Of a stretch of 64,000 nucleotides of DNA, positions 10,828 to 19,805 are shown piece after piece (the stretch's first letter is position 1; every line of letters starts with the position of its first letter). The position numbers and the translations under genes are program-made. This DNA is from Methanosphaera sp. ISO3-F5 (lineage in GTDB: Archaea > Methanobacteriota > Methanobacteria > Methanobacteriales > Methanobacteriaceae), in assembly GCF_034480035.2 (NCBI RefSeq), contig NZ_CP118753.2:1-64000 (forward strand), written 5' to 3'. Under the pieces are notes generated by a model. It was not told where the DNA came from. It worked only from the letters and a program-made list of their open reading frames with translations, and made no database searches.

Positions 10828-12159
10828 ATGTTTTCAAAAGTAATAGTATCCAACACATTATCCAATTTACGAAATATAGATAAAAAGTATTATGTTAATG
10901 AAAATAACTTCATATATTCAAAAAAATTAACTCCCGAAAACACAGCAGGTATTATATTGAATAATAATGGATTAAACATTAATTCACAAGCTAGACATTT
11001 CATCAAAAGAATTGAAAAAAATTGGTTTTTTAAAGTTTCAGGTTCTGCTTTTTGCCAAAGAAGACAAAATTTACTCCCTGAATTATTTAAAGAGGAAAAT
11101 GATAAGTTAATTCATAACGTATACAAACAATTAAAACATTTACATAAATATAATGGAAAATCATTACTTGCAGCAGATACTTCCATCATAACACTAACTA
11201 ATCATACTATTACTAACGAAAAATATGGAATTAAGTCCAAATTAGATGCTAAAAACACTATTCCACGAGCAAGAATTTCATGTATAACTGATACACTAAC
11301 TAATATGGTAATAAGTGCCAACATCAATATTAAAGCAACTAGCGAACCCAAACTTGCATCTAGACAAATAAATGAGCTTAAAAACATCATCGATTTAAAA
11401 AACAGCATAATTATGGGTGACAGAGGATATGACTCACTAGAAATGATGTTAAACATCATAGAACAAAACTCCTATTTCATAATACGATTAAAAGACTCCA
11501 CATTCAAAAAAGAACGCGAAAATTTAACAAAACAGGATGAAAACATATGGATTAACATAAATAATACTCGTTTAAAAAATGCTGAAAATAAAGAAATAAA
11601 AGAAAAATACCTAAAAGAAGGACGAATTAAACTAAGAATAATCGAAATAAAATTAGAAAAAGAAAATGATGAAGAAGAAAATAAAGAATACCTTATTACA
11701 AATTTAACAAAAGAAATGGCACCATATGATGATTTTAAAGAGTTATATCATCAAAGATGGAGTATAGAAACAGAATTTGACCGATTAAAAAACATACACG
11801 AAATAGAAAATTTCAGCGGTAGAAAAGAAATATGCATAAAACAAGACTTCTACGCTAAAATATTAACATACAACATGACTATGACACTTAAACAAGACGG
11901 AGAAAGATTTATGACAATATTAATCTCAAAAAACAAAAAAAGACGATACCAAATCAACATATCAACTGCACTCAGTTTATTCAAAGACATATTAATAGTA
12001 TTATTAAGAGAAAAAGAAGAATTTAAACTAAAATTATTAGAATTTTGTATATACGAGATGATAGAAGATTTATCTTCATCCTTAATCGATCCACCAAACA
12101 CAGAAAGAATAGTAAAAGACATAACCAACAAATTTCCAGGAAATATCAAAAGAGCATAA
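10828..12159 (+). CDS. IS4-family transposase (element 1)
   Basis: This 443-residue DDE transposase would cut and join the ends of IS element 1. The three catalytic positions are in AADTS, GDRGYDS and the YREK-type motif YHQRWSIETEFDRLK, which is diagnostic of IS4. No frameshift is seen, so it may be active. It shares the late segment TNK-PGN and the overall plan with the 446-residue enzyme at 24367. It lies 18 bases before the right inverted repeat. The gene is A-rich on the coding strand, unlike the host genes beside it. Confidence 0.92.
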   Translation: MFSKVIVSNTLSNLRNIDKKYYVNENNFIYSKKLTPENTAGIILNNNGLNINSQARHFIKRIEKNWFFKVSGSAFCQRRQNLLPELFKEENDKLIHNVYKQLKHLHKYNGKSLLAADTSIITLTNHTITNEKYGIKSKLDAKNTIPRARISCITDTLTNMVISANINIKATSEPKLASRQINELKNIIDLKNSIIMGDRGYDSLEMMLNIIEQNSYFIIRLKDSTFKKERENLTKQDENIWININNTRLKNAENKEIKEKYLKEGRIKLRIIEIKLEKENDEEENKEYLITNLTKEMAPYDDFKELYHQRWSIETEFDRLKNIHEIENFSGRKEICIKQDFYAKILTYNMTMTLKQDGERFMTILISKNKKRRYQINISTALSLFKDILIVLLREKEEFKLKLLEFCIYEMIEDLSSSLIDPPNTERIVKDITNKFPGNIKRA

Positions 12160-12195
12160 AAAAAGATAAAAAAATAACTCAACTTAATAGCATTG

Positions 12196-12288
12196 GCTAC
12201 ATTGCTTAGGTAGTTCATCAAAATAATCGTCAAGTTTATATTGTTTGTCGTCATAATTATTAATAGGAGAGGTATTTTGGGATTTCAT
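12196..12288 (-). pseudogene. Displaced 5' end of the outer IS transposase gene
   Basis: This 93-base segment starts at ATG 12288, preceded by GGAGAG, and encodes MKSQNTSPINN...DELPKQCS. It reads in frame into CSRKEYIED at 10120-10139 once the inner IS and one 9-bp duplication are removed. It confirms that the inner IS landed inside a working gene. On its own it runs into the IS and makes no complete protein. Confidence 0.85.
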
Positions 12289-12346
12289 AATATAATATCT
12301 CTCCTTTTTACTATATAAACCTAATTATCACTTATTTTTTGAAGCA

Positions 12347-12361
12347 CGCCCACAAGGGGCG
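12347..12361. repeat. GC-rich hairpin in the outer IS leader
   Basis: CGCCC and GGGCG are separated by five bases, giving a perfect 5-bp GC stem, rare in this AT-rich DNA. It lies about 60 bases upstream of the transposase start and about 70 bases inside the right inverted repeat. It could limit transposase translation or readthrough, which is inference. Confidence 0.5.
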
Positions 12362-12497
12362 ATAAAAAACAAATTTATAACATCAAATTTAACTTCATAC
12401 TTTTGTAACTATATTGTAATATGAAATTCATACCCACAAGTGTTGACACTATCAAAAAATATATTGGTGTGGGGGGAGAAAAAGAATTACAGTAATC

Positions 12498-13574
12498 TTA
12501 TCCGAAAACAGCTCTTGTAATTTCTTCAAGTTTACTTAGATATTCCTCAGGTGTAATACCTTTAAGGTAAGCATATAACACGCTTCCACCAGCACCTACT
12601 CCCTCTTTAACTGATCCTTTAGCAAAACTTGCAAGTCCAGGGTGGGTAGAATTTTCCATCTTAGGATCAGCTGCATAAACTGCCACATCAGCTATCTGGT
12701 TAACAATGTCTAAAATGTCACTAGTTTCATCATTTGCTACATAAACTGTAGTTGCAATTGCAATGTTAGAGAAGTCAAAGTCTGGTTTAATGGACTTAAT
12801 AACTGCTATTACAGCTGTCATCTGTGTACCACCAGCAAGTGTTACTGGAACACTACTACCAATTGCTAATCCAGCTGCAGCAATAATTGTTGGATCACCA
12901 GCTATTTCTACTGCTTTAAATGCATCATCTTTCAAGTCTCCAGGTTTAACATTATTCTTTTCCAGTGCAGCATTCACAACACTTGTTTTAAGTTCATGAG
13001 GGTTATGCATCATACATCCACTAATTTTTCCTTCAACATCATAACCAAGTGCTGTAAGAACTCCCTGTGCTGTTGTTGTACCAGCTGGTGTTGATTCTCC
13101 AATCATTATATGGTCAGCAAGTTGTGATAAAAGTTTACCAGTTTCTACTGCATTATCAAATATTTCCTTAGGATTTGGAACTCCTTTTCCTTCTCTTAGG
13201 TCTCCACCTGGTTGACCGTTTAAGCTTATGAATGATGTTTTTGGTTCAACTTCAAGTCCTGCACTTATTGCTACAAAAGGCATATCTAATAATTCATATG
13301 TTGTTTTTGTAAGTACTCCAGGGGTTGGTGCAGGTACTTCATCACTTTCTGTGATTGCAATTTCTGGGAGACTTAATGCTGCATTTCTTAGCATTAACTC
13401 AACATCTAAAGCTGGAGTGTATGGTGTCATTTCTGGACTTCCACCTGCTCCACTGATTCCTTCAATTTTTGATACTTCTGTGTTACCGAGTACACATGCA
13501 AATACCATGTTTTCTGATTTTTCTAGTTCTTTTAATACTTTGTCTGATCCGAATATTTTGACATTGTCTACCAT
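12498..13574 (-). CDS. CobT-like nicotinate-nucleotide phosphoribosyltransferase, UPF0284
   Basis: It has 358 residues and belongs to the archaeal UPF0284/CobT-like family. These proteins are related to the enzyme that transfers ribose phosphate from nicotinate mononucleotide to the lower-ligand base of cobamides. Features are the NGQPGGDLREG segment, the glycine-rich GESTPAGTTTAQGVL motif and LAGGTQMTAV. GGAATT lies before the ATG. The substrate is not proven by sequence; methanogens need cobamides for methyl transfer, which fits. It is divergent from kae1-bud32. The outer IS ends 44 bases past its stop codon, beyond a G6 tract. Confidence 0.85.
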   Translation of the reverse strand: MVDNVKIFGSDKVLKELEKSENMVFACVLGNTEVSKIEGISGAGGSPEMTPYTPALDVELMLRNAALSLPEIAITESDEVPAPTPGVLTKTTYELLDMPFVAISAGLEVEPKTSFISLNGQPGGDLREGKGVPNPKEIFDNAVETGKLLSQLADHIMIGESTPAGTTTAQGVLTALGYDVEGKISGCMMHNPHELKTSVVNAALEKNNVKPGDLKDDAFKAVEIAGDPTIIAAAGLAIGSSVPVTLAGGTQMTAVIAVIKSIKPDFDFSNIAIATTVYVANDETSDILDIVNQIADVAVYAADPKMENSTHPGLASFAKGSVKEGVGAGGSVLYAYLKGITPEEYLSKLEEITRAVFG

Positions 13575-13713
13575 TGTAATTCCTCTCTAATTATTTAACA
13601 AATATAATATTAATTATTTTATTCAAATATATTAATAGTTATGAATAAAAAATAAAAAATGCTTGATTTAACGGCTTTATATTTAAGATTTTTTGATTAA
13701 TGGGGTTATTATT

Positions 13714-15321
13714 GTGATATGTTTAGGTATTGAAGGAACAGCAGAAAAAACAGGAATTGGTATAGTAGATAATGAAGGTAACATACTTGCAACATGTGGT
13801 GACCAATTATATCCAGAAGTAGGAGGTATACATCCAAGAGAAGCAGCAAATTTCCATGCAGAACACATTGTTCCACTAATAAAAGAAGCACTCAAGGAAT
13901 CCAATCTCACATTAAATGATATTGACTTAGTATCATTTGCAAAAGGTCCAGGACTAGGACCAGCACTTAGAACAGTTGCAACAGCAGCAAGAAGCTTGGC
14001 ACAAAACATTAACGTACCACTTATAGGAGTAAATCATTGCATAGGACACGTAGAAATTGGAAAACTCACTACAGGAGCAAAAGACCCAGTGACACTATAC
14101 ACTAGTGGTGGAAACACTCAGATAATAAGTTACGAGACAGGAAGATACAGGATTATTGGTGAAACATTAGACATAGCTATCGGAAACTGTCTAGACCAGT
14201 TCAGCAGAGATGTTGGACTAGGACATCCCGGTGGGCCCATAGTTGAAAAACATGCACTCAACACTGATAAAACAATTGAATTACCCTATGTAGTTAAGGG
14301 TATGGACTTATCATTCAGTGGAATATTGACAAGTGCAATTAATAAATACAAACAGGGAGTAGACCTTGATGTGGTATGTAACAGTTTTCAGGAAACCTGT
14401 TTTGCAATGCTATGTGAGGTTACTGAAAGAGCACTTAGTTACACTGGAAAGACGGAAGTCTTACTATGTGGTGGAGTAGCTGCTAATAAAAAACTAAGGG
14501 AAATGTTAAAACAGATGTGTGAAGAACATTATGTAGACTTTTATATGCCGCCAATGAAGTACTGTGGAGATAATGGTTCTATGATAGCAAGGTTAGGATT
14601 ACTATCATACAATCAGGGACAAACAGGTATAGAAAACAGTTACATTAATCCAAAATACCGGACAGACCAGGTAGATGTAACATGGATAAATAAAAAAGTG
14701 GAACATAATCTAGAACTGCCAAGTGATATCAGATTTAAGGGAGCAGAGGCAGACATATCTGAGATACTATGGGATGATGAAGAGGCAATTATCAAAAAAA
14801 GAGTATCAAAAAATTACAGAACAAGAGAATTAGATAATAAATTACGCATAGAAAGAACCAAGGAAGAAGCCAAATTATTACATGACTGCAAAAAGTATGG
14901 TGTGAAAACGCCATTCATATACTCAGTAGACTTAAAAAATTATGATATTATAATGCAAAAAGTATGTGCAAATCAGCTGCAAGAAAAAATCTTGGAAAAA
15001 CCAGGAAATCTTGAACAGATACTAAACAATATTGGTATGATGGTAAGGAGAATGCATGATGGTGAAATAATTCATGGGGATCTAACAACTGCAAACATAT
15101 TAATACAGGATGATAGTCCAGTATTCATAGACTTTGGTCTAGGCAAATACAGTAATCTTTTAGAGGATAAGGGAACGGACTTACTAGTATTCAAGAAGTC
15201 ATTAACAACAATAGTACCTGATGAATCTGAAAAATATTTCACATACTTTTTAGAAGGTTATGACAGTGAAGAAGTAGTTAAAAAAATAGAAGAAATAGAA
15301 AAAAGAGGAAGATACCTCTAA
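13714..15321 (+). CDS. Kae1-Bud32 fusion: tRNA threonylcarbamoyladenosine synthase and kinase
   Basis: The N-terminal ~330 residues are Kae1/TsaD, which makes t6A37 in ANN-decoding tRNAs. The iron-binding HxxxH is visible in NHCIGHVEIGK, and SGGNTQ and CGGVAANKKLR are ATP-site motifs. The C-terminal ~200 residues are Bud32, an atypical kinase with HGDLTTANILI and FIDFGLGK. Together they form the core of the KEOPS complex. GTG 13714 (535 residues) is chosen because GGGG lies 8 bases upstream; the TTG at 13693 would place that site inside the gene. A TATA-like element at 13676 implies a short leader. Confidence 0.96.
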   Translation: MICLGIEGTAEKTGIGIVDNEGNILATCGDQLYPEVGGIHPREAANFHAEHIVPLIKEALKESNLTLNDIDLVSFAKGPGLGPALRTVATAARSLAQNINVPLIGVNHCIGHVEIGKLTTGAKDPVTLYTSGGNTQIISYETGRYRIIGETLDIAIGNCLDQFSRDVGLGHPGGPIVEKHALNTDKTIELPYVVKGMDLSFSGILTSAINKYKQGVDLDVVCNSFQETCFAMLCEVTERALSYTGKTEVLLCGGVAANKKLREMLKQMCEEHYVDFYMPPMKYCGDNGSMIARLGLLSYNQGQTGIENSYINPKYRTDQVDVTWINKKVEHNLELPSDIRFKGAEADISEILWDDEEAIIKKRVSKNYRTRELDNKLRIERTKEEAKLLHDCKKYGVKTPFIYSVDLKNYDIIMQKVCANQLQEKILEKPGNLEQILNNIGMMVRRMHDGEIIHGDLTTANILIQDDSPVFIDFGLGKYSNLLEDKGTDLLVFKKSLTTIVPDESEKYFTYFLEGYDSEEVVKKIEEIEKRGRYL

Positions 15322-15335
15322 TAATACTTTTTTTT

Positions 15336-16175
15336 TTAGAAAACTAATGATAAAATTAATGTTAAAGCTCCTACAATCCAACAGTAATATGCAAAAATGT
15401 CTAAACTCCAACCTTTAATCATTTTCATAAGTAATTTAATAGCAAGATAACCAAAGACTACTGAAGATATAAATCCTGCTAATAATACCATGAATGGAAT
15501 ATCAAGAGTTGCAATATCTTTTACTTGAATTAATCCTGCACCAATTACCGCAGGAACAGATAATAGGAAACTGTACCTTGCAGCATATTCTCTTTCTAAA
15601 CCAAGACATAATCCTGATGCAATAGTTGAACCAGATCTTGAAATACCAGGTAATACTGCAAGTCCTTGACATATACCAATAATTACTGACTGCTTAAAAG
15701 ACATGTCCTTTGCAGTAATATTACCTGAAGAATGCCTTTCAGAGTAATATAATAATAAACCTGTTATTATTAAGAAAAATCCAATGAATATTGTTCCCCT
15801 GAATATTGTTTCAATAAGATCCTTTAATAATATTCCCATTATACCTGTTGGTATGGTACCTATTATAATTAGCCATGCAAAACGTTTTTCTGGAACTTTT
15901 CGTAATTCAAATTTGAACTTGTCAAAGCCTTCCGTCAAATCAATTAAGCTAAGTAAAAAACCTTTTATCAAATTTATTATATCTTTCCAGAAGAATGAAA
16001 ATATTGCTACTAACGTACCTATATGTAGGACAGTATCAAATTCTAGGCCGGTTTGTACACCTAAAAGGTGCGGTATTAATGCTAAGTGACCTGAACTACT
16101 TATTGGCAAAAATTCACTAAGTCCCTGTACAGCACCTAGTATTATGGCACTGATAATATCTAAAATAATAATCAC
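15336..16175 (-). CDS. uppP: Undecaprenyl-diphosphatase family membrane protein (UppP/BacA)
   Basis: This integral membrane phosphatase should recycle polyprenyl diphosphate carriers used for pseudomurein or glycan assembly. The two active-site motifs are present: GLSEFLPISSSGHL near the N terminus and PGISRSGSTI near residue 175. About eight hydrophobic segments are visible in 279 residues. The start is a GTG at 16175 that sits inside an AGGTGA sequence, so the true start or its ribosome-binding site is unclear. Its stop faces the kae1-bud32 stop across 14 bases containing a T tract. Confidence 0.93.
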   Translation of the reverse strand: MIIILDIISAIILGAVQGLSEFLPISSSGHLALIPHLLGVQTGLEFDTVLHIGTLVAIFSFFWKDIINLIKGFLLSLIDLTEGFDKFKFELRKVPEKRFAWLIIIGTIPTGIMGILLKDLIETIFRGTIFIGFFLIITGLLLYYSERHSSGNITAKDMSFKQSVIIGICQGLAVLPGISRSGSTIASGLCLGLEREYAARYSFLLSVPAVIGAGLIQVKDIATLDIPFMVLLAGFISSVVFGYLAIKLLMKMIKGWSLDIFAYYCWIVGALTLILSLVF

Positions 16176-16237
16176 CTCATATTATGTGATTTTTAATAAA
16201 AATTGGGGAGGGCATGAAAAAAGAAAAAAAATAATGG

Positions 16238-17158
16238 TTATATGAAGTCTAACCAACCATATTTATCTTCTACTTTGTTGTTTATTATATTAAATAAAGA
16301 GTCTTGTAATTCTTTAGTGATAGGACCACGTTTTCCTTCACCAATTTTTATCTGATCCACGCTTCTTATTGGAGATAATTCTGCTGCAGTGCCTGTGAAG
16401 AATAATTCATCAGCAGTATAAACTCTTTCTCTTGGTATACGTTCTTCTCTTACTTCATAACCTAAATCTTTAGCAATTTGGATAACGGTATTTCTTGTTA
16501 TACCATTCAGTACGCTTGAACCTATGTCTGGTGTGTATATTACTCCATTTTCTATCATGAAAAGGTTTTCTCCACTTCCTTCACCAATGTCTCCATTATA
16601 GTTTAGTACAATACTTTCACTATATCCATTAGCTACTGATTCCATTTTTGCTAGTTGTGAGTTCATATAGTTTGATCCTGCTTTTGCCATGTTTGGCATT
16701 GTGTCTGGTGCCATTTTTCTCCAGGTTGAAGTACATATATCTATTCCTTGTTCTAATGCATCTTCTCCGAGGTATTGTCCCCATTCCCAAGCAGCAATAA
16801 CTGTTTCCATAGGACAGTTTAATGGATATACTCCCAGTTCCTTGTAACCTCTAAATGCTATTGGTCTAATATAACATGATTTTAAGTTGTTAGCTTTTAC
16901 TGTTTCTTTTACTGCATCACATAATTCGTCAAGTGTGTATGGAATTTCCATCCTATATACTTTTCCTGAGTTAATTAATCTTTGCATATGATCTCGTAAT
17001 CTAAATACTGCTGGTCCTTGTTCGGTATCATAGCATCTTAAACCTTCGAATACACTTGAACCATAGTGTACTACGTGTGATAATACATGTATTTGTGCAT
17101 CTTTCCAGTCTACTAGTTCACCGTTAAACCATATTTTTCCTGATTCATCGAATGCCAT
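16238..17158 (-). CDS. ilvE: Branched-chain amino acid aminotransferase
   Basis: It transfers the amino group between glutamate and the 2-oxo acids of valine, leucine and isoleucine. It is a class IV PLP enzyme of 306 residues. Visible signatures are [16 protein letters not shown] near the N terminus, [16 protein letters not shown], the [14 protein letters not shown] region that holds the PLP lysine, and GEGSGENLF. The end of the pathway is completed by ilvC at 20936 and the ilvBN copies at 33.6-39.3 kb. It stands alone on the minus strand with its own promoter region upstream. Confidence 0.95.
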   Translation of the reverse strand: MAFDESGKIWFNGELVDWKDAQIHVLSHVVHYGSSVFEGLRCYDTEQGPAVFRLRDHMQRLINSGKVYRMEIPYTLDELCDAVKETVKANNLKSCYIRPIAFRGYKELGVYPLNCPMETVIAAWEWGQYLGEDALEQGIDICTSTWRKMAPDTMPNMAKAGSNYMNSQLAKMESVANGYSESIVLNYNGDIGEGSGENLFMIENGVIYTPDIGSSVLNGITRNTVIQIAKDLGYEVREERIPRERVYTADELFFTGTAAELSPIRSVDQIKIGEGKRGPITKELQDSLFNIINNKVEDKYGWLDFI

Positions 17159-17269
17159 TTTATTAATTCCTTCTAATTATTTCTTTTATGTTAATATTTT
17201 TCTTCTTTATCATATAATTATTTTAAGTTTTCCACAATTTTTGTTATTATTTTTACAATATAATCAGAA

Positions 17270-17288
17270 ACCAAAACCTTTATATACT
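17270..17288 (+). promoter_or_regulatory. Strong promoter for tRNA-Val
   Basis: The sequence ACCAAAACCTTTATATACT contains an archaeal TATA box (TTTATATA, 17279-17286) with an adjacent upstream element. The same 19 bases occur at 63491-63509. The tRNA begins about 60 bases downstream, so a 5' leader of about 35 bases is expected. Confidence 0.7.
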
Positions 17289-17345
17289 ATGAATAATATA
17301 CTATAGTATAGTCTGACATGAAGACTACTAAACTATTTTACAATT

Positions 17346-17417
17346 GGGCTGGTGGTCTAGGGGTATGATACCTCCCTTACAAGGAGGGGATCAGGAGTTC
17401 AAATCTCCTCCGGCCCA
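17346..17417 (+). tRNA. tRNA-Val (anticodon UAC)
   Basis: The cloverleaf is complete. The acceptor stem GGGCTGG pairs with CCGGCCC (one G-U), the anticodon stem CCTCC/GGAGG closes the loop CTTACAA with anticodon TAC, and the T stem AGGAG/CTCCT encloses TTCAAAT. The discriminator is A and CCA is not encoded. It reads GUA and related valine codons. Confidence 0.97.
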
Positions 17418-17576
17418 TTTTACAATTAAAATAAAAACTATTTTTTAAGATACATTATTCATAAAAATTAATCAATATAATAATAGTACCTTATTTTTAC
17501 TAATAATTACTTAATCTGATATATCATAAAATAATAATATGTTAATCTTTTTTTCACAGTTTATTATAAAAATTAA

Positions 17577-17596
17577 TTATAAGTTATAACTTATAA
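17577..17596. repeat. 20-bp perfect palindrome
   Basis: TTATAAGTTATAACTTATAA is its own reverse complement. It lies between the tRNA gene and an adhesin-like remnant, 20 bases before the open frame of that remnant. It could be an operator or part of a lost mobile element end; nothing here decides. Confidence 0.5.
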
Positions 17597-17618
17597 AGTA
17601 TTACTATTTATTTCATGA

Positions 17619-17747
17619 AACCAAAACAAAGGAACATTCACATACACCACCAAAGCAAAACAAGGAACATACAAAGTAACACTCGCATATCCTGGTAATG
17701 ACCGTTATAATGCTTACAGTAAAACAAATACTGTCAAAACAGCTTAA
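17619..17747 (+). pseudogene. C-terminal remnant of an adhesin-like Ig-repeat protein
   Basis: The + strand frame reads KGTFTYTTKAKQGTYKVTL, then AYPGNDRYNAYSKTN and a stop at 17745-17747. The pattern GTYKVTLAYPGND is typical of the end of Ig-like repeats in methanogen adhesin-like surface proteins (compare YTITFVYKGDKEHK at 62.9 kb). A stop codon closes the frame just upstream and no start is present, so only about 42 codons survive. An inverted repeat GAAGTTAT/ATAACTTC follows at 17766-17794 and may be its old terminator. The rest of 17418-17985 holds no gene I can support. Confidence 0.5.
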
Positions 17748-17765
17748 AAAACACTTTAATCTTTT

Positions 17766-17794
17766 GAAGTTATGAAAAAACAGTTAATAACTTC
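17766..17794. terminator. Possible stem-loop terminator
   Basis: GAAGTTAT and ATAACTTC form a perfect 8-bp stem around a 13-base A-rich loop, followed by a T-rich stretch. It lies just past the adhesin remnant. The function is inferred from position. Confidence 0.35.
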
Positions 17795-17985
17795 TTATTC
17801 TATTTTTTTCATGTTCATTTTTATTTTTCCATTAATTTCTACTTTAATATTATAGTTTTGTTTAAATAATGAGTTTGGAACTAAAATTAGAATTATTGGA
17901 TAAATATGGGTGATGGGATGTTTTTCAGAGATTTTATTTTAAAAATAGGTTTGGGAAGGGAGAAATTAGTATCATTTTTTTTCTT

Positions 17986-18867
17986 TTAGACGGTTAATGT
18001 CATTATTGATATTATTATGCTAACAAATAGTATTATGCTTCCTTGGAATATTACATTGGATATGTCTCTATCTACTAGTAGTAGACCGCCATAGCAGATT
18101 ATTGCGCTAGCTGCTATTTTTCCAACACCTGTGAATGGTCCGCTTGTTACTCTGTTAAGAATAAATGAGACTAATGATGCAATTATTAATAATACTAATA
18201 AGTATATTATGGTATGTTCGGAGAAGAATTCTAACATTCCGTTAATGTTAATTGCTGGTATTTTGCTACGAAGGTCTGGTGTTCTGCTTGTTGTGCTGCT
18301 CAGGTAACTTCTTGGTTGGTTGTATAGGGTACTTTGGAGTTGGTTGACACTGCCATTGTCATGATTTCTAGATAATCTTCCTGAGAATATTGCATGGGAA
18401 TTGGTGCCTCTGTTGGGAGTTAGACTTGCAGGTCTTGATGAAGTTTCATAATAGTAGTCATCATAGTCAAAGTCGTCCTCGTCTACAACTGGTTCAGAAA
18501 CTACTCTTTGTTTTTGTGAGTAATTTTGTGCAATTTTCATTAGGCCTTTCTTGTCAACTAGTTTAATGTTACGTTTTTGTGCGTATACTGCTGCTCCGTG
18601 TGAAAATGTATTGGTGCTGAATACAATTATTTTAGAAGCTTTAACAGCTTTTGCAGCTTTTTCCATTTCCTTTAAAACATCTAATCCTACTTTCCATGGT
18701 TCTTCATAGTTTTTACATGCAACAACTACTCCTACTTGGCCGACGGATGTTTCTAATGTTCCGTATATGTCTATTACCTGATTTTCTACCTGATAGTTTG
18801 TTTGCGTATTAAAGCCACTATCTTCCATAATAGTGGCAATAAACTTGATTAAGCGTTTTTTTTCCAA
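17986..18867 (-). CDS. Mrr-like nuclease-fold protein with C-terminal membrane segments
   Basis: It has 293 residues. The first ~115 have the Mrr/restriction-endonuclease-like pattern: a basic helical start, the D of VIDIYGT, then VVVACKNYEEPW, in which CKN takes the place of the usual QxK/ExK. A following helix and KIIVFSTNTFSHGA fit the same fold. Residues ~120-210 are a disordered linker rich in D, S and R. The end has about three transmembrane segments (TIIYLLVLLIIASLVSF and later). A membrane-tethered Mrr domain is unusual for a restriction enzyme; it may sense or process DNA at the membrane. Substrate and activity are unknown. Confidence 0.7.
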   Translation of the reverse strand: MEKKRLIKFIATIMEDSGFNTQTNYQVENQVIDIYGTLETSVGQVGVVVACKNYEEPWKVGLDVLKEMEKAAKAVKASKIIVFSTNTFSHGAAVYAQKRNIKLVDKKGLMKIAQNYSQKQRVVSEPVVDEDDFDYDDYYYETSSRPASLTPNRGTNSHAIFSGRLSRNHDNGSVNQLQSTLYNQPRSYLSSTTSRTPDLRSKIPAININGMLEFFSEHTIIYLLVLLIIASLVSFILNRVTSGPFTGVGKIAASAIICYGGLLLVDRDISNVIFQGSIILFVSIIISIMTLTV

Positions 18868-19029
18868 AATTCTCCCTCATATTCATTGTTTGAAATGAAA
18901 TAATTAAATTGAATCTCACATAGTTTGACAAAATTTATAATTATTATTGATTTATACTTTATTTTTCAAAGTATTATAATTTAACTATAAAATTAAAAAT
19001 AAGTAAAAGATTGTATAATAAATATTAAT

Positions 19030-19803
19030 ATGAAAATTTTAATAACAAATGATGATGGAGTAAATTCAGAGGGAATCTTAGCATTAAATAATGCTGTAAA
19101 AGACTTGGCAGAAACAACAGTAGTAGCACCAGCTCAACAGCAAAGTGGTGTGGGTCATGCAATAACACTTATGAAACCATTAAGGGCAATACCAACTAAG
19201 ATTGATGAAAATACAGAAGCATATGCTGTGACTGGAACACCAACAGATTGTGTAATACTGGGATCCAAAAATTTGATGCAGGAAGAACCGGACCTTGTAA
19301 TTTCTGGTATTAATGTTGGAGAAAATCTTGCAAGATCAATAACAACATCTGGAACATTGGGAGCTACATTTGAAGCAGCTTATTTTGGAATACCTGCTAT
19401 TGCTGTTAGTTTGCAGGTTAAACATGAGGAACTAAAATTTAAGGATGGTGTAAAAAGCATAGATTATAGTTTTGCTGAAAAGATTGTGCGAAAATTAGTT
19501 AAAAAGGTATTGGAGCATGGAATGCCTGAAGGAGCAAATATTTTGAATTTGAACATACCAGCACACCCTGTGTCTGAGGAGATAGTGCAGGTAAAGTTAG
19601 CAAATAAGATGTATGATACTGATGTGGAAAAGAGATTGGATCCTTATGGTAATCCTTATTATTGGATAGTTGGTGGATTAATAATGGAAGAAGATGGAAA
19701 TACTGATGTTCATACATTACGTGTTAAAAATAAGTCAACTATAACAGCATTATCCACTGATATGACAACCTGTATTGATCTTAGTAAATGGTTAACAGAT
19801 TAA
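19030..19803 (+). CDS. surE: 5'/3'-nucleotidase SurE
   Basis: This metal-dependent nucleotidase removes phosphate from nucleoside monophosphates. The metal ligands lie in ITNDDGVNSEGI at the N terminus and SGINVGENL near residue 97, and GTPTDCV is also conserved. The protein has 257 residues, a normal length. It is divergent from the Mrr-like gene across 162 bases that hold both promoters. Its stop abuts the oppositely oriented marker-12 gene with 2 bases between them. Confidence 0.95.
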   Translation: MKILITNDDGVNSEGILALNNAVKDLAETTVVAPAQQQSGVGHAITLMKPLRAIPTKIDENTEAYAVTGTPTDCVILGSKNLMQEEPDLVISGINVGENLARSITTSGTLGATFEAAYFGIPAIAVSLQVKHEELKFKDGVKSIDYSFAEKIVRKLVKKVLEHGMPEGANILNLNIPAHPVSEEIVQVKLANKMYDTDVEKRLDPYGNPYYWIVGGLIMEEDGNTDVHTLRVKNKSTITALSTDMTTCIDLSKWLTD

Positions 19804-19805
19804 CT

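Larger units (their letters stand above)
10137..12195 (+). mobile_element. IS4-family element 1, 2059 bp with a passenger ORF
   Basis: The terminal inverted repeat CAATGCTATTAAGTTGAG is perfect over 18 bases at 10137-10154 and 12178-12195. The flanks carry a direct 9-bp duplication GCTACATTG at 10128-10136 and 12196-12204. It encodes an IS4-type transposase plus an upstream 150-160 residue HTH protein. A relative at 24310-25985 has similar ends and the same 9-bp duplication length but no passenger gene. It interrupts the outer IS transposase gene after about 31 codons. Confidence 0.9.
8979..12453 (-). mobile_element. ISM1-like insertion sequence interrupted by a second IS
   Basis: The ends at 8979-9001 and 12431-12453 are imperfect inverted repeats that match at 18 of 23 positions. 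The flanking bases 8971-8978 and 12454-12461 are both AAAAAATA, an 8-bp target duplication. Removing the inner element (10137-12195 plus one copy of its duplication) leaves a 1.4-kb IS with one transposase gene. ISM1 of Methanobrevibacter smithii also makes 8-bp duplications, but the assignment to that group is tentative. The upstream part (12289-12430) contains a GC-rich hairpin. Confidence 0.8.
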
